Counted from the stretch's first letter, positions 33,951 through 43,897 are shown. The stretch is DNA of 64,000 bases from JAGNHN01 sp964590645 (GCA_964590645.1 CAZPYJ010000002.1:124001-188000), one strand, 5' to 3'. The notes: generated by a model not told the origin, from the letters alone. Numbers and translations: made by a program.

Positions 33951-36599
33951 TCACTTTGCAAGATAATGCTTCCTGAAGAATTGCATATAGGATTCCACAT
34001 TCTTGTCTTTGTAAAACGGAGGATAATTGTCCACACTGATCACAAATGAAGTACTCTCTGCTCCTTCCAGCTGGGAGGTAACATAGGCATTGCCAATGAT
34101 CCCGCTGTAATACGTCATTGCCTTTTGCTGATCGGCAAAATTGCTGATCGTGATGATTTGCTCCGTGTCGTTCAGGAAGAGGCTGCTCACACTTAGTTTT
34201 TCCGGTCCGTAATATTTCTGATTAAAGTCGGAAAGCCTGATTTTCAATGCATTGATATTGACATCCCGGATATCCACCACCATTACAAAAAGGTGAATGG
34301 CCTTGGGATCGTGTTTGTACAATTGGGCTGCCACGCTACTGGTTCCACTGATATTCAAGGTATTATCTCCACTCAACAGGCTGGTGTCCTGTCCATTCAG
34401 GCGCGCCAGAATGTCGCGGGCCATTTGACTGACCTCGTGAGAGGGATATCTCCCGACGATGAACTCCAGGGTGGCTTTCATCGAATCGATGCTTTGGGTT
34501 TTCCCCAGGGTCAGGGCTTCGAGGTAATAGAATTTGGGGATCAGATCGGCATCATCATAGGTCTTCTCGGCCTGCTTGGTCAGGCTCAGAACCTGTGCAT
34601 AATTGCTTTCGTTAAAGGCCAGATAAGCACTTCGATACAGGGCTTTTTCCTTATTTTTTTCCTCCACCAGCTTCTTGTAATAATCCGGATCAAGGATGAT
34701 CATCGCATAATCGCTTTCCGGATATTTTGTAATGATCAGGTTTTTGTAATGATCTCTCCGGTCAGCCTTGCCCTGTTCATCAAAAATACGGTACAACTGA
34801 TAGGCTGTTTTCAACTCATACACCGAATCTCCGGGATAGCGCACCAGCAAAGTGTCGTAGGCATTGACCGACTTGGGCAAATCGTTGAAGCCCTTATCAT
34901 AAAGCAATCCAAGATTGTACAAGGCCTCTTTGATCTTCTCGTGCGAGGCAGCCATTTTCTCCGGAGTGAGGGGAATGTACTGCAGATAGTAATTCTTGTC
35001 TTTCGGATCGGTTACCAGTGAAACCTGGGTGCTGTCCATTTCGCTGCTGTCGGCTTCAGCCAGGCCCTCTTCCCCAAAGTCCGCTACCGGCGCTTTGTTG
35101 CTTAGGCGCCAATTGTCTTCCAGCTTGCGCCGCCCCCATTTTTTCTGAAACTCAGTGAAGCCAAAGCTCAGTGCGCTTGGATTGTAGAAGTACCAGTTAC
35201 CGCCACCCTGGTTCTGGAAATTCCGTTGGCGGTTGGCCTGCTCAATGAATCCCAGCCCCTGTCGATTTGTGCCTTCTTCCATCTTTTGCTGCCGTTCCAG
35301 TTCCTTCAGCTCATCGATCTTCTTCTGGATAATGGCATCTCTTTCTTTCTCACTCAGGCTGGCCAGGTGCTGCAGGCTGTCTTCCGTTTCAATGGTCACT
35401 ATATAACCAACCAGTTGATTGAGGCGCTGTGATTTTGCCTCCAGGTTGGCTAGGTTCTCATAGTCTTTCGGAAGAAACTGAACTGCCGTATCGTAATATG
35501 CCTGGGAGGGCTTGTATTCAGGAACCTCAAAATAGATATCAGCCAGCAATAAGGAGGAAAGCCCTTTCTGGTAGTCATTGGTGACGCTGGTTTTCACCGA
35601 CTGGGCAAGGTATTCCTTTGCTTTGTCGTAATCATTTTGCTTGATGGCGATCTCGGCCAGGGCGAAATAAATCTGGTCCTGGTACTCCTTATTCTTCTCA
35701 TCCGCCAGCATCTTATTGAGCTGCTTGAGTATCTCCTTGCTGCTTCCGGTGGCGGCATCATAGCACTTGGCTTTGTTGATCATTGCCTTAAAAGCCATTT
35801 CGTAAGGAGGGTTCTTGCGTATTACCTGCGAATAGAGCCGCGCCGCTTCAGAGAGATTGCCTGTTCCCTGATAAATCTGTGCAAGGATAAAGCGATAGCG
35901 GTTCTTCTCATACTTCCTGTTGCTGTGTTGGATGGCCCTGATCAGGTGTTCGATGGCAGGGGGGTAATTCTGCAGGGTAAGGTAGTACTCTGCAAAAGTC
36001 ACCTCCAGGTTCTTGGCATACTTCTTCGGCATCGCACCACTTTCATACTTCTCATTCACCATATCCAAAAGAGTGATGGCCTGGTCAAATTCACCTTTTT
36101 GGGTATGGTTTCGCGCCAGCCAGATCATTGCATCGTATTTGATGTCGTTGTTGCGATAGCGCTTCACCACGAAATCAAAGGTGCGCCCGGCCATTTCATA
36201 ATCCTGCTTGTAGAAGTATGCTTTCCCGATCAGATGATAGCAGTCGTCGATCCATCGATTATACTCCACATTCTTGAAATACATCGAATGCCGGGATATC
36301 GCCTTCACCCCTTTTTCGATGGCCTTGTCCATATATGGATTGATGGACTGGGCATCCTGTATGGTACCCAGGTTCTGGATGGGAAGGATGCGGTTGTAAT
36401 CGTCTGCCGCCTTGTTGCGCAACTCGAGCACTCCGGCTTTCAGGCTTTCCTTTCCGTTGAAATAGACATTATAGTGTGCATTCAGGTTGTGGTACACACG
36501 CCGGGTGAAAGTGTTCTTTTTGGTGGAACAGGCGGTGAGGAGCAACAGAAGCAGCAGAAATAGGTTAATCCGGATTATGCTGTGTGTATATACTTTCAT
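33951..36599 (-). CDS. porW: Type IX secretion/gliding lipoprotein SprE (PorW)
   Basis: 882 residues. The signal peptide has lipobox LLTAC, so the protein is lipid-anchored in the envelope. After STKKNTFTRRVYHNLNAHYN, typical for SprE/PorW, come many tetratricopeptide-type helix pairs (about 100-400 and 560-740), a Gln/Asn-rich middle (NRQGLGFIEQANRQRNFQNQ, GGGNWYFYNPSALSFGFTEF) and a C-terminal domain ending in FFRKHYLAK. SprE/PorW links the T9SS trans-envelope complex with its motor; T9SS substrates such as the protein at 11651 depend on it. The sprE-bactofilin-atpZ order is a recurrent Bacteroidota arrangement. Confidence 0.9.
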   Translation of the reverse strand: MKVYTHSIIRINLFLLLLLLLTACSTKKNTFTRRVYHNLNAHYNVYFNGKESLKAGVLELRNKAADDYNRILPIQNLGTIQDAQSINPYMDKAIEKGVKAISRHSMYFKNVEYNRWIDDCYHLIGKAYFYKQDYEMAGRTFDFVVKRYRNNDIKYDAMIWLARNHTQKGEFDQAITLLDMVNEKYESGAMPKKYAKNLEVTFAEYYLTLQNYPPAIEHLIRAIQHSNRKYEKNRYRFILAQIYQGTGNLSEAARLYSQVIRKNPPYEMAFKAMINKAKCYDAATGSSKEILKQLNKMLADEKNKEYQDQIYFALAEIAIKQNDYDKAKEYLAQSVKTSVTNDYQKGLSSLLLADIYFEVPEYKPSQAYYDTAVQFLPKDYENLANLEAKSQRLNQLVGYIVTIETEDSLQHLASLSEKERDAIIQKKIDELKELERQQKMEEGTNRQGLGFIEQANRQRNFQNQGGGNWYFYNPSALSFGFTEFQKKWGRRKLEDNWRLSNKAPVADFGEEGLAEADSSEMDSTQVSLVTDPKDKNYYLQYIPLTPEKMAASHEKIKEALYNLGLLYDKGFNDLPKSVNAYDTLLVRYPGDSVYELKTAYQLYRIFDEQGKADRRDHYKNLIITKYPESDYAMIILDPDYYKKLVEEKNKEKALYRSAYLAFNESNYAQVLSLTKQAEKTYDDADLIPKFYYLEALTLGKTQSIDSMKATLEFIVGRYPSHEVSQMARDILARLNGQDTSLLSGDNTLNISGTSSVAAQLYKHDPKAIHLFVMVVDIRDVNINALKIRLSDFNQKYYGPEKLSVSSLFLNDTEQIITISNFADQQKAMTYYSGIIGNAYVTSQLEGAESTSFVISVDNYPPFYKDKNVESYMQFFRKHYLAK

Positions 36600-36666
36600 T
36601 CAGTGCAAGTGCTTAAGGGGATTTTTATCACCCTGCATTAGGAAATGAGGCTTAACTCATTCAGTG

Positions 36667-36674
36667 CAAAATTA
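36667..36674 (-). promoter_or_regulatory. Probable -7 element of the sprE operon
   Basis: Read leftwards, TAATTTTG matches TANNTTTG and is 67 bases before the sprE ATG at 36599. The -33 region is A+T-rich but has no TTTG at ideal spacing. Confidence 0.4.
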
Positions 36675-36795
36675 TTTTATTTTTTCGGAATGCGTTTGCG
36701 ACAATGCACATCCTTGAATCAGGGGATATTGACCTTGCTCCGGAGCGATGCATTTGCAGGCATCCTATCCTGAGCCCACATCCCCCCTGAATGTC

Positions 36796-36803
36796 TATAT
36801 TTG
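36796..36803 (+). promoter_or_regulatory. Probable -7 element of the M23 peptidase-dxr-rseP operon
   Basis: TATATTTG matches TANNTTTG and lies 22 bases before the ATG at 36826. No well-spaced TTTG upstream. Confidence 0.42.
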
Positions 36804-36825
36804 CAAGCCTGAAATCAGTCAATGA

Positions 36826-37719
36826 ATGGAGGATCAACAACAATCCCGGCAAAAGAATTGGGTACGGAAGCTCCGGAATAAGTACCGGCTGGTCATTATG
36901 AATGATCAGACTTACGAGGAGCGCCTTTCCTTCCGCCTTTCACGCCTCAATGTATTTGTTGCTGCCGGCAGCCTGGCCATCATTCTGGTCTTTCTGACTA
37001 TTTATATCATCGCCTTTACGCCCCTGCGCGAATATATCCCCGGTTATATGGATGTAGGCCTGTCGCGTCAACTGTATGAACTGGAGCAGCGGGCAGATTC
37101 GCTGGAAAGGGCCTTTTACAGCAAGGATCTGTACATCAGCAACCTGAAAAGAATTATGGAGGGGAAAGAGATTCTGGATCGTATTCCGGACATCACCGAT
37201 ACAGCGCGCGACTACGGCCGGATCGTCCTGAGCCCTTCTGAAGAGGACAGCCTGTTGCGCCTGGAAGTGGAAACAGCCCGGGATCAGTACCACAGTCGCT
37301 TTCTTGAATCAGGAGATGGTATGCGCAGCAGTGAGAGGGATTATCTTTCCACCTACCTTTTCTTCCCTCCGCTAAAAGGCATTGTGGTGAATCCTTTCAA
37401 TGCTGCCTCCCAGCACTTTGGCGTAGACATCGTGACCCAGCGCAATGAACCGGTGAAGGCCATCCTCGACGGTCAGGTAGTTTTTGCTGACTGGACACTT
37501 CAGACCGGTTATGTGATCGGGATAGCACACCCTCATAATCTGATCAGTATATACAAGCACAATGCAACCCTGTTACGAAGCCAGGGCAGTTATGTTAAAG
37601 CCGGCGACCCGATAAGCATTGTGGGCAACAGCGGCGAGCTAACTACAGGACCTCACCTTCATTTTGAGCTGTGGCATAATGCCGTTCCTGTGAATCCGGA
37701 AGATTATATTGTCTTTTGA
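36826..37719 (+). CDS. M23 family metallopeptidase, membrane-anchored
   Basis: 297 residues. A basic cytoplasmic start is followed by one membrane helix (LNVFVAAGSLAIILVFLTIY, about 40-62) and a short coiled coil (LSRQLYELEQRADSLERAF). The C-terminal M23/LytM domain (about 185-297) has the zinc motifs AASQHFGVDIVTQ and GPHLHFELWHNAVPVNPEDY. The needed H and D residues appear present, so it may be an active peptidoglycan endopeptidase. Its stop (TGA) shares one base with the dxr ATG. Confidence 0.9.
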   Translation: MEDQQQSRQKNWVRKLRNKYRLVIMNDQTYEERLSFRLSRLNVFVAAGSLAIILVFLTIYIIAFTPLREYIPGYMDVGLSRQLYELEQRADSLERAFYSKDLYISNLKRIMEGKEILDRIPDITDTARDYGRIVLSPSEEDSLLRLEVETARDQYHSRFLESGDGMRSSERDYLSTYLFFPPLKGIVVNPFNAASQHFGVDIVTQRNEPVKAILDGQVVFADWTLQTGYVIGIAHPHNLISIYKHNATLLRSQGSYVKAGDPISIVGNSGELTTGPHLHFELWHNAVPVNPEDYIVF

Positions 37720-38912
37720 TGGAGAACAGGATACATCAGCAGGAGCAGCAGGGAAAGCGTCTGGCTATACTGGGATCTACCGGATCGATCGGTCGCCAGG
37801 CCCTGGAAGTGCTAAGGCAACACCCCGGCGCCTTTGTCGTGGAAGTGCTCGCTGCCCTGGAAAACTGGTCTCTGCTGATTGAGCAGGCACTCGAGTTTAA
37901 ACCGCGTGCAGTGGTCATTGCAAGAGAAGGACTGTATGAAAAAGTGGCAGATGCCCTGCGCAATGAACAGATTCAGGTATACGCCGGACTGCAGAGTGTG
38001 AAGGAAATAGCGGGTTCCGGCAATATCGACCTAGTTTTGCTTGCTGTGGTGGGTTCAGCCGGTCTGGAGCCGGCCCTGGCGGCCATAGAGGCAGGTACGG
38101 ATCTGGCTTTAGCCAACAAAGAAAGCCTGGTCAGCGGCGGCAGCTTGTTGATGCGGGCTGCAAAGAAATCCGGCTCGGCTATTCTACCGGTGGATTCAGA
38201 GCATTCAGCTGTTTTTCAATGCCTCCGGGGCGAGCGGCACGCAAACATTGAGAAGGTAATCCTGACTGCTTCAGGCGGGCCTTTCCGAACCTTCTCCTCC
38301 GGGCAACTGGAAAAAGTAAGCCCGGCCCAGGCATTGCAGCATCCTAACTGGAATATGGGTTGCAAAATCAGCATCGATTCTGCCAGCCTGATGAATAAAG
38401 GACTGGAGCTCATCGAGGCCCGCTGGCTCTTCGGACTGGATCCCGCCCAATTGGAGGTGGTGATCCATCCCCAGTCTATCGTACATTCAATGGTACAGTT
38501 CACCGATGGCTCCATCAAAGCCCAATTGGGGCTTCCTGATATGAAGACCCCGATAATGTATGCCCTGTCGTGGCCCAAGAGAATGCACAGCCTTTTCCCG
38601 CGCTTTTCCTTTTCCGACTACCCCCGCCTGGATTTTGAACCGGCAGATCCGCATCGGTTTCCAAACCTCAGGATCGCTATGCAGGCGATGCAGCGATCGG
38701 GAAATGTGCCCTGTGTGATGAATGCAGCCAACGAAGTGGCCGTAGCAGCCTTCCTGCAAAAGAAGCTGCGCTTTATGGAAATGCCCGAACTGATCGAACA
38801 AGTAATACAAAAAGTGGTTTACATCCCTGAACCTGCCCTGGAGGATATCCTGCAGTCAGATCGGCAGGCAAGGGTATATGCCAAGGAATTATTAAGCAAG
38901 TATAAGATATGA
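37719..38912 (+). CDS. dxr: 1-deoxy-D-xylulose 5-phosphate reductoisomerase
   Basis: Converts DXP to MEP using NADPH in non-mevalonate isoprenoid synthesis. 397 residues. Seen: ILGSTGSIGRQALEVLRQHP (NADPH site), ALANKESLVSGGSLLM, PVDSEHSAVFQCL, TASGGPFR, HPNWNMGCKISIDSASLMNK and HPQSIVHSMVQFTDGSIKAQ. All core motifs are intact. It starts with the ATG that overlaps the M23 stop by one base, and its own stop overlaps the rseP ATG by four. Confidence 0.95.
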   Translation: MENRIHQQEQQGKRLAILGSTGSIGRQALEVLRQHPGAFVVEVLAALENWSLLIEQALEFKPRAVVIAREGLYEKVADALRNEQIQVYAGLQSVKEIAGSGNIDLVLLAVVGSAGLEPALAAIEAGTDLALANKESLVSGGSLLMRAAKKSGSAILPVDSEHSAVFQCLRGERHANIEKVILTASGGPFRTFSSGQLEKVSPAQALQHPNWNMGCKISIDSASLMNKGLELIEARWLFGLDPAQLEVVIHPQSIVHSMVQFTDGSIKAQLGLPDMKTPIMYALSWPKRMHSLFPRFSFSDYPRLDFEPADPHRFPNLRIAMQAMQRSGNVPCVMNAANEVAVAAFLQKKLRFMEMPELIEQVIQKVVYIPEPALEDILQSDRQARVYAKELLSKYKI

Positions 38913-40222
38913 CTGGACTGATTATGGCGGCGCAGCTCATCCTGGGCCTTTCCATTTTGGTGGTTTTGCACGAACTGGGCCATTTTCTGGCCGCCCGCGC
39001 TTTCGGGATCAAAGTGGAAAAATTCTACCTCTTCTTCGATGCCTTTGGTTTCAAACTATTCAGGTTTAAAGCCGGAGATACTGAATATGGCATCGGATGG
39101 CTTCCCCTGGGAGGCTACGTGAAGATTGCCGGAATGATCGATGAGTCGATGGATAAAGAGGCAATGAAACAGCCTCCCAAGCCCTGGGAGTTCCGTTCCA
39201 AACCAGCCTGGCAGCGACTGATCGTGATGCTGGGAGGAGTGACTGTGAATGCGATACTGGGCGTGTTTCTCTTTGCTTTTGTGCTGCTACAGTACAACAA
39301 AGATTATCTTCCCAATGAGAATGTCAGCGATGGGATTTATGCGTACGAGCTGGGGCGTGAGATCGGTTTTCAGGCCGGGGATCAGATCATAGAAGTGAAC
39401 GGACGGAAAGTGGAGCGTTTCAAAGACATTCTCTCCACCCGTGTGTTCTTTGGATCGGAGATAAAGGTGAACCGAAACGGACAGGAAGCCCTGGTGATCG
39501 TTCCCGACGATTTTTATCGCCTGCTGAAGGACGCCTCCGGAAGCCGGATTATTGCGGCCGACAATTATCCCTTCCGGATAGACAGCGTGCTGTCAGATAT
39601 GCCGGCAGGCAGAGCCGGTTTACAAACAGGTGACCGGGTACTGGCGCTCGACGGGCTGCCGGTAGACTCCTGGGGTGCCTTTGTGGAAAATGTGGGACTG
39701 AAAGAAGGATTAACGGTACAGATGCTGGTGCAACGATCCGGAGACACCCTCCTTCTTCCCGTCGAAGTGGATACCAATGGGCACATCGGAGTGTTGGCTG
39801 CCGGCCCGGATTATGCCCTGGCCAGCTACTCCCTGAGCAAAGCCATCAAGTATGGATGGAAAGATGCGATGGATCTGATGTCGGCCAATATTAAGGGCTT
39901 TGGGAAAATTCTCTCCGGGAAGGAAAAAGCCACGGAATCCCTTCAGGGTCCCATCGGCATTGCCCAGATCTACGGGGGAGAATGGCTATGGAGCAAGTTC
40001 TGGTTTATCACCGGCCTGCTCAGCCTTATCCTGGCATTTATGAACATTCTGCCTATTCCTGCCCTGGATGGTGGACACGTTATCTTCCTTACGCTCGAAG
40101 TCATCACCGGCAGGAAATTCCCCGATTCATTTATGGAAAAAGCTCAGCTGGTGGGGATGATCATCTTGCTGGCCCTGATGGCTTTTGTGATCGGAAACGA
40201 CATATTCAGGCTTTTCCGGTAA
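38909..40222 (+). CDS. rseP: RIP metalloprotease RseP (site-2 protease)
   Basis: Intramembrane zinc protease that cleaves anti-sigma factors and remnant signal peptides. 437 residues. Seen: the HExxH motif in VVLHELGHFLAARAFGIKVE in the first helix, GYVKIAGMIDES, two PDZ-like domains (about 125-300; VLSDMPAGRAGLQTGDRVLA in the second), and the C-terminal motif LPIPALDGGHVIFL. dxr-rseP order is widely conserved. The start overlaps dxr by four bases. Confidence 0.94.
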   Translation: MTGLIMAAQLILGLSILVVLHELGHFLAARAFGIKVEKFYLFFDAFGFKLFRFKAGDTEYGIGWLPLGGYVKIAGMIDESMDKEAMKQPPKPWEFRSKPAWQRLIVMLGGVTVNAILGVFLFAFVLLQYNKDYLPNENVSDGIYAYELGREIGFQAGDQIIEVNGRKVERFKDILSTRVFFGSEIKVNRNGQEALVIVPDDFYRLLKDASGSRIIAADNYPFRIDSVLSDMPAGRAGLQTGDRVLALDGLPVDSWGAFVENVGLKEGLTVQMLVQRSGDTLLLPVEVDTNGHIGVLAAGPDYALASYSLSKAIKYGWKDAMDLMSANIKGFGKILSGKEKATESLQGPIGIAQIYGGEWLWSKFWFITGLLSLILAFMNILPIPALDGGHVIFLTLEVITGRKFPDSFMEKAQLVGMIILLALMAFVIGNDIFRLFR

Positions 40223-40355
40223 AGGGCAAACCTTTGCCGGCCCTTACGGGGCATAGCGCACCTTCAGTATCTGGAATACTAATCAAACTTGGTCCTAACG
40301 GAGCTAAAATCATAGCCTGAACAGGACGTATCGAGGGAACGGAACTTCGGCTTTT

Positions 40356-41744
40356 TTACCTCCCGATCATCTTGCTGGGATCGACCCATACATCAAAGTC
40401 GGCCTCCGATACCAGGCCCAGACTTAATGCAGCTTCGCGCAGGGTAGTTCCTTCCGTATGTGCTTTCTTGGCAATCTTTGCCGCATTCTCGTATCCGATA
40501 TGGGTGTTCAGGGCCGTGACCAGCATCAGGGAGTTCTCCAGGTTCTTTTTGATGAAGGCAGGATTGGGTTCTATCCCTACTGCACAATGATCGTTGAAGG
40601 AGACGCAGGCGTCCCCGATCAGGCGTGCCGCCATCAGCAGGTTATAGATCATCACGGGTTTGAAGACATTGAGCTGGAAGTGGCCGTGGGTTCCGCCCAT
40701 CGTGATGGCGGCATCATTGCCGATCACCTGTGCACAAACCATTGTCAGGGCCTCGTTCTGGGTCGGATTCACCTTTCCGGGCATAATGGAAGAGCCGGGC
40801 TCATTGGCCGGGAGCATCAGTTCGCCGATGCCGCAACGGGGTCCGGAAGCCAGCAAACGGATGTCATTTCCGATTTTCATCAGGCTCACCGCCACGGTTT
40901 TGAGTGCTCCGGAGGTTTCGACTATTGCGTCGTGCGCGGCCAGGGCTTCAAATTTGTTTTCGGCACTCACAAAGGGGAAGTCTGTGAGGGCTGCAATATA
41001 CGAGGCCACTTTGTCTGCATAACCCTCGGGGGTATTGATGCCTGTTCCCACTGCTGTACCGCCCAGAGCCAGCTCCGCCAGATGCGGGAGCGTGCTCTCC
41101 ACAGCCCGGATGCCGTGATCGAGCTGGCTAGCATAGGCAGAAAACTCTTGTCCTAAAGTCAGCGGTGTGGCATCCATCAGGTGGGTGCGCCCCGTTTTTA
41201 CGATATCATCAAAAGCTTCTGATTTTTCCTGCAGGGTGTTGCGTAACATTCTGATGCCAGGCAGGGTCACTTCCATCAGCATCTTGTAGGCAGCGATATG
41301 CATCGCTGTGGGGAAGGTGTCATTGGAAGACTGGGATTTATTCACATCGTCATTGGGGTGGATACGGGTTTTCCCTTCTCCCAGCTTCCCGCCTTCCAAA
41401 ACGTGCGCCCGGTTGGCGATCACCTCATTGACGTTCATATTGCTCTGGGTCCCCGAACCGGTCTGCCATACGACGAGGGGGAAGTGCTCATCCAGCTTCC
41501 CTTCCAGGATTTCATCGCATACCTGTCCGATGAGCCGGCTCTTATCTTCAGGCAGTACCCCCAGGTCATAATTGGTCAGTGCCGCCGCCTTTTTCAGGTA
41601 GGCAAAAGCCCGGATAATCTCCGCCGGCATTTTCTGCCCGCCGATGCGGAAATTTTGTTTCGAGCGCTGGGTTTGCGCGCCCCAATACTTTTCTGCCGGC
41701 ACCTCAATGGTACCCATTGTGTCTTTTTCTATGCGAACATTCAT
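40356..41744 (-). CDS. fumC: Class II fumarate hydratase
   Basis: Reversible hydration of fumarate to malate in the TCA cycle. 462 residues, the family length. Seen: QTGSGTQSNMNVNEVIANRA, IHPNDDVNKSQSSNDTFPTA, KTGRTHLMDATPLTLGQEF, GGTAVGTGINTPEGYA, and the superfamily signature GSSIMPGKVNPTQNEA. The TGSGTQ, MNVN and SSNDTFP forms fit fumarase rather than aspartase. Next on the same strand is the ArsC-like gene 42 bases upstream. Confidence 0.95.
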   Translation of the reverse strand: MNVRIEKDTMGTIEVPAEKYWGAQTQRSKQNFRIGGQKMPAEIIRAFAYLKKAAALTNYDLGVLPEDKSRLIGQVCDEILEGKLDEHFPLVVWQTGSGTQSNMNVNEVIANRAHVLEGGKLGEGKTRIHPNDDVNKSQSSNDTFPTAMHIAAYKMLMEVTLPGIRMLRNTLQEKSEAFDDIVKTGRTHLMDATPLTLGQEFSAYASQLDHGIRAVESTLPHLAELALGGTAVGTGINTPEGYADKVASYIAALTDFPFVSAENKFEALAAHDAIVETSGALKTVAVSLMKIGNDIRLLASGPRCGIGELMLPANEPGSSIMPGKVNPTQNEALTMVCAQVIGNDAAITMGGTHGHFQLNVFKPVMIYNLLMAARLIGDACVSFNDHCAVGIEPNPAFIKKNLENSLMLVTALNTHIGYENAAKIAKKAHTEGTTLREAALSLGLVSEADFDVWVDPSKMIGR

Positions 41745-41786
41745 AACGTATGGATTTGGGGTTGGTAATCGATGATTTCAAAAGAT

Positions 41787-42128
41787 TCAGAGAAGCGGAT
41801 CAAGATTTTCCGGAGGATCGGCAACCACAGCTTTATGCCCTTTCAAAATGATGGGACGCTGGAGTAATTTGGGGCTCTCTACCAGAATATCTATCCATTC
41901 TTCTCGACTGAACTGTTTACCCTTCAACTCTTTACGATACATTTCTTCTTGCTTCCTGACCACTTCTCCCGGGGCCAGATTGAGCTGCTGAAGAAGTTTA
42001 TGGAGGGCTTCTTTGGTGAGCGGATCCTTCAGGTACTCCACCACCTGAAAAGGCAATCCTTTCTCCCTGAGGTATTGCAAACCGGCACGGGATTTCTTAC
42101 AACGGGGGTTGTGATAGATAGTGAACAT
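41787..42128 (-). CDS. ArsC/Spx-family thioredoxin-fold protein (arsenate reductase-like)
   Basis: 113 residues. Seen: MFTIYHNPRCKKSRAGLQYL with the single catalytic-type Cys of ArsC, FQVVEYLKDPLTKEAL, and the RPIILKGHKAVVADP loop whose Arg binds the oxyanion in ArsC. This fits the glutaredoxin-dependent arsenate reductase family; no ars operon is nearby, so the physiological substrate may differ. Confidence 0.85.
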   Translation of the reverse strand: MFTIYHNPRCKKSRAGLQYLREKGLPFQVVEYLKDPLTKEALHKLLQQLNLAPGEVVRKQEEMYRKELKGKQFSREEWIDILVESPKLLQRPIILKGHKAVVADPPENLDPLL

Positions 42129-42161
42129 TGGAAAGGGTATTACAGGGCTGTCGCTGTAAAG

Positions 42162-43260
42162 TTAGGAATTATCCTGGTTCCCGAACTCCATCAGATAAGC
42201 TTTGATAAATTCATCGATTTCTCCGTTCAGCACCGCCTGGGTATTCCCTGTTTCGTAGCCTGTCCGAACGTCCTTCACCATTTTATATGGGTGCAGAACA
42301 TAGTTGCGGATCTGGGATCCCCATTCAATCTTTTTCTTGGTACTCTCCAATGCAGCCTGCTTCTCTTTTTTCTTGCGCAGCTCAATTTCATAGAGCTGGG
42401 ATTTCAGCATTCGAAGCGCCTTCTCCCTGTTTTGCTGCTGCGAACGAGTTTCCTGACACTCAATGACGATGCCTGTGGGCGCGTGCTTGAGCCGGACAGC
42501 TGTTTCAACCTTATTCACATTCTGTCCGCCCGGCCCGCTGGAGCGGAAAGTGTCCCAGGAGATATCGGCTGGATTGATATCGATCTGAATATTCTCATCC
42601 ACAATGGGATAGGCAAAGACCGAAACGAAGCTGGTATGGCGGCGGTTGGCACTATCAAAAGGACTAAGCCTGACCAGGCGGTGCACCCCGTTCTCGCTTT
42701 TGAGGTATCCATAGGCGAAATCACCTTCAAATTCAAGTGTTACGGATTTGATTCCGGCCACTTCGCCTTCCTGCAGAGAAATCTCTTTCACCTTATAGTT
42801 TCTCAGTTCTCCCCAGCGAAGATACATCCGCATCAGCATCTCGGCCCAGTCCTGGCTTTCCGTACCCCCGGCACCCGGGTTGATGGTCAGAATAGCACCC
42901 ATTTTGTCTTCCTCCCCACTGAGCATATTCATAAACTCCAAATCCTCCATCAGCTTCAGGCTATGGGCATATTGCTCATCCGCCTCTGCTTCGGTGGCTT
43001 CATCCATTTCGTAAAACTCAAAGATGACATCCAGGTCGGCCAGGGATTGCTCCAGGTGGTGGTATCGATCGGTCCAGATTTTCTTATCCTTGATGGCCCG
43101 CATCACCTTTTCGGCTTCCTTGGGGTCATCCCAGAAACCTGGTTGCTGACTGATCTTTTCCTCTTCTCTTATTTGTTCAAGCTTCGTATCGAGGTCAAAG
43201 GAACCTCCTCAAGGCTTCAAGCCTCTTACGCATATCTCTGACCTGTTCTTTATTGATCAT
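42162..43260 (-). CDS. prfB: Peptide chain release factor 2 with programmed +1 frameshift
   Basis: Recognises UAA and UGA stops. The gene is in two frames. A 21-codon first part starts at ATG 43260 (MINKEQVRDMRKRL) and meets in-frame TGA at 43197-43195. A +1 shift at CTT enters the second frame (DLDTKLEQIRE), which runs to 42162. The product is 365 residues, equal to E. coli RF2. Seen: the stop-recognition region and GGQ loop FRSSGPGGQNVNKVETAVR. The shift makes RF2 levels self-regulating. recX is 11 bases upstream on the same strand. Confidence 0.95.
43195..43209 (-). promoter_or_regulatory. prfB programmed-frameshift site
   Basis: Read leftwards: AGGAGG (43209-43204), TTC, CTT, TGA (43197-43195), then C. 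The internal Shine-Dalgarno sits three bases before the CTT slip codon, exactly the classical geometry, and the slow UGA-C context completes the signal. Confidence 0.93.
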
Positions 43261-43271
43261 AAGATTCTTCT

Positions 43272-43739
43272 TTAGGGGTGATTCAATAGCTGTTCGGCTC
43301 TTTCCCGCACCAGGGCAGGTTCGAAGCCTTTTTGCACGGCAAAGGTAGTGATTTTGTGGAGGATGGCTATGCGGGATGAAGCTGTGGTGCGTGCCAGCTT
43401 GCTTTCCAGCAGTTTATCCAGTGTTTCAAGGTATTCTTCCTCCGATATGCTGGCCAGGGCCTCGTTAATCTGTGCGGCAGGAATCTCCCGTGCTTGCAGC
43501 TCTTTAAATATGCGGTAGCGCCCCCATTGATTGAATCGGAATTTATCGCGGGCAAAGGCACAGGCATAACGCCTTACATTCATATACCCTTCTTTCTCAA
43601 GAAAGTCCTGAATCTCAAGGATAGCCTTCTCTGCGATTTCTTTTCTGCGCAAAAACACTTTCAGCTCAGCAGGGCATCGTTCCCTTCGGGCGGCCCAGTG
43701 CATTGCATCCAGCCTGGCACGATCCGCTTTCTCCTTCAT
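43272..43739 (-). CDS. recX: Regulatory protein RecX
   Basis: 155-residue all-helical modulator of RecA filament growth. Seen: three-helix repeats with AMHWAARRERCPAELKVFLRR-type start, RYACAFARDKFRFNQWGRYR, and LLESKLARTTASSRIAIL; the DKFRFNQWG phrase and the repeat spacing are typical of RecX. recA is not in the window. Likely co-transcribed with prfB. Confidence 0.88.
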   Translation of the reverse strand: MKEKADRARLDAMHWAARRERCPAELKVFLRRKEIAEKAILEIQDFLEKEGYMNVRRYACAFARDKFRFNQWGRYRIFKELQAREIPAAQINEALASISEEEYLETLDKLLESKLARTTASSRIAILHKITTFAVQKGFEPALVRERAEQLLNHP

Positions 43740-43897
43740 AAGAATAAATTAATCTTGCGAAAATACAGGCTTTCCAATGAAATCGAATCTATTTCAAAAC
43801 GATGTTTATCAGGCTTTAAGACGATAGTTCCCCATCCCGGAGACGAATAAAAGTTTCCCTGCATCATTTTAGAAGCCCTCTAAATAAAGAGATCGGC

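Noticed and set aside
35637..36563. 308-residue rightward frame opposite sprE/porW
   Set aside because: Mirror frame of a strongly recognised gene; hydrophobic low-information product with no motif.
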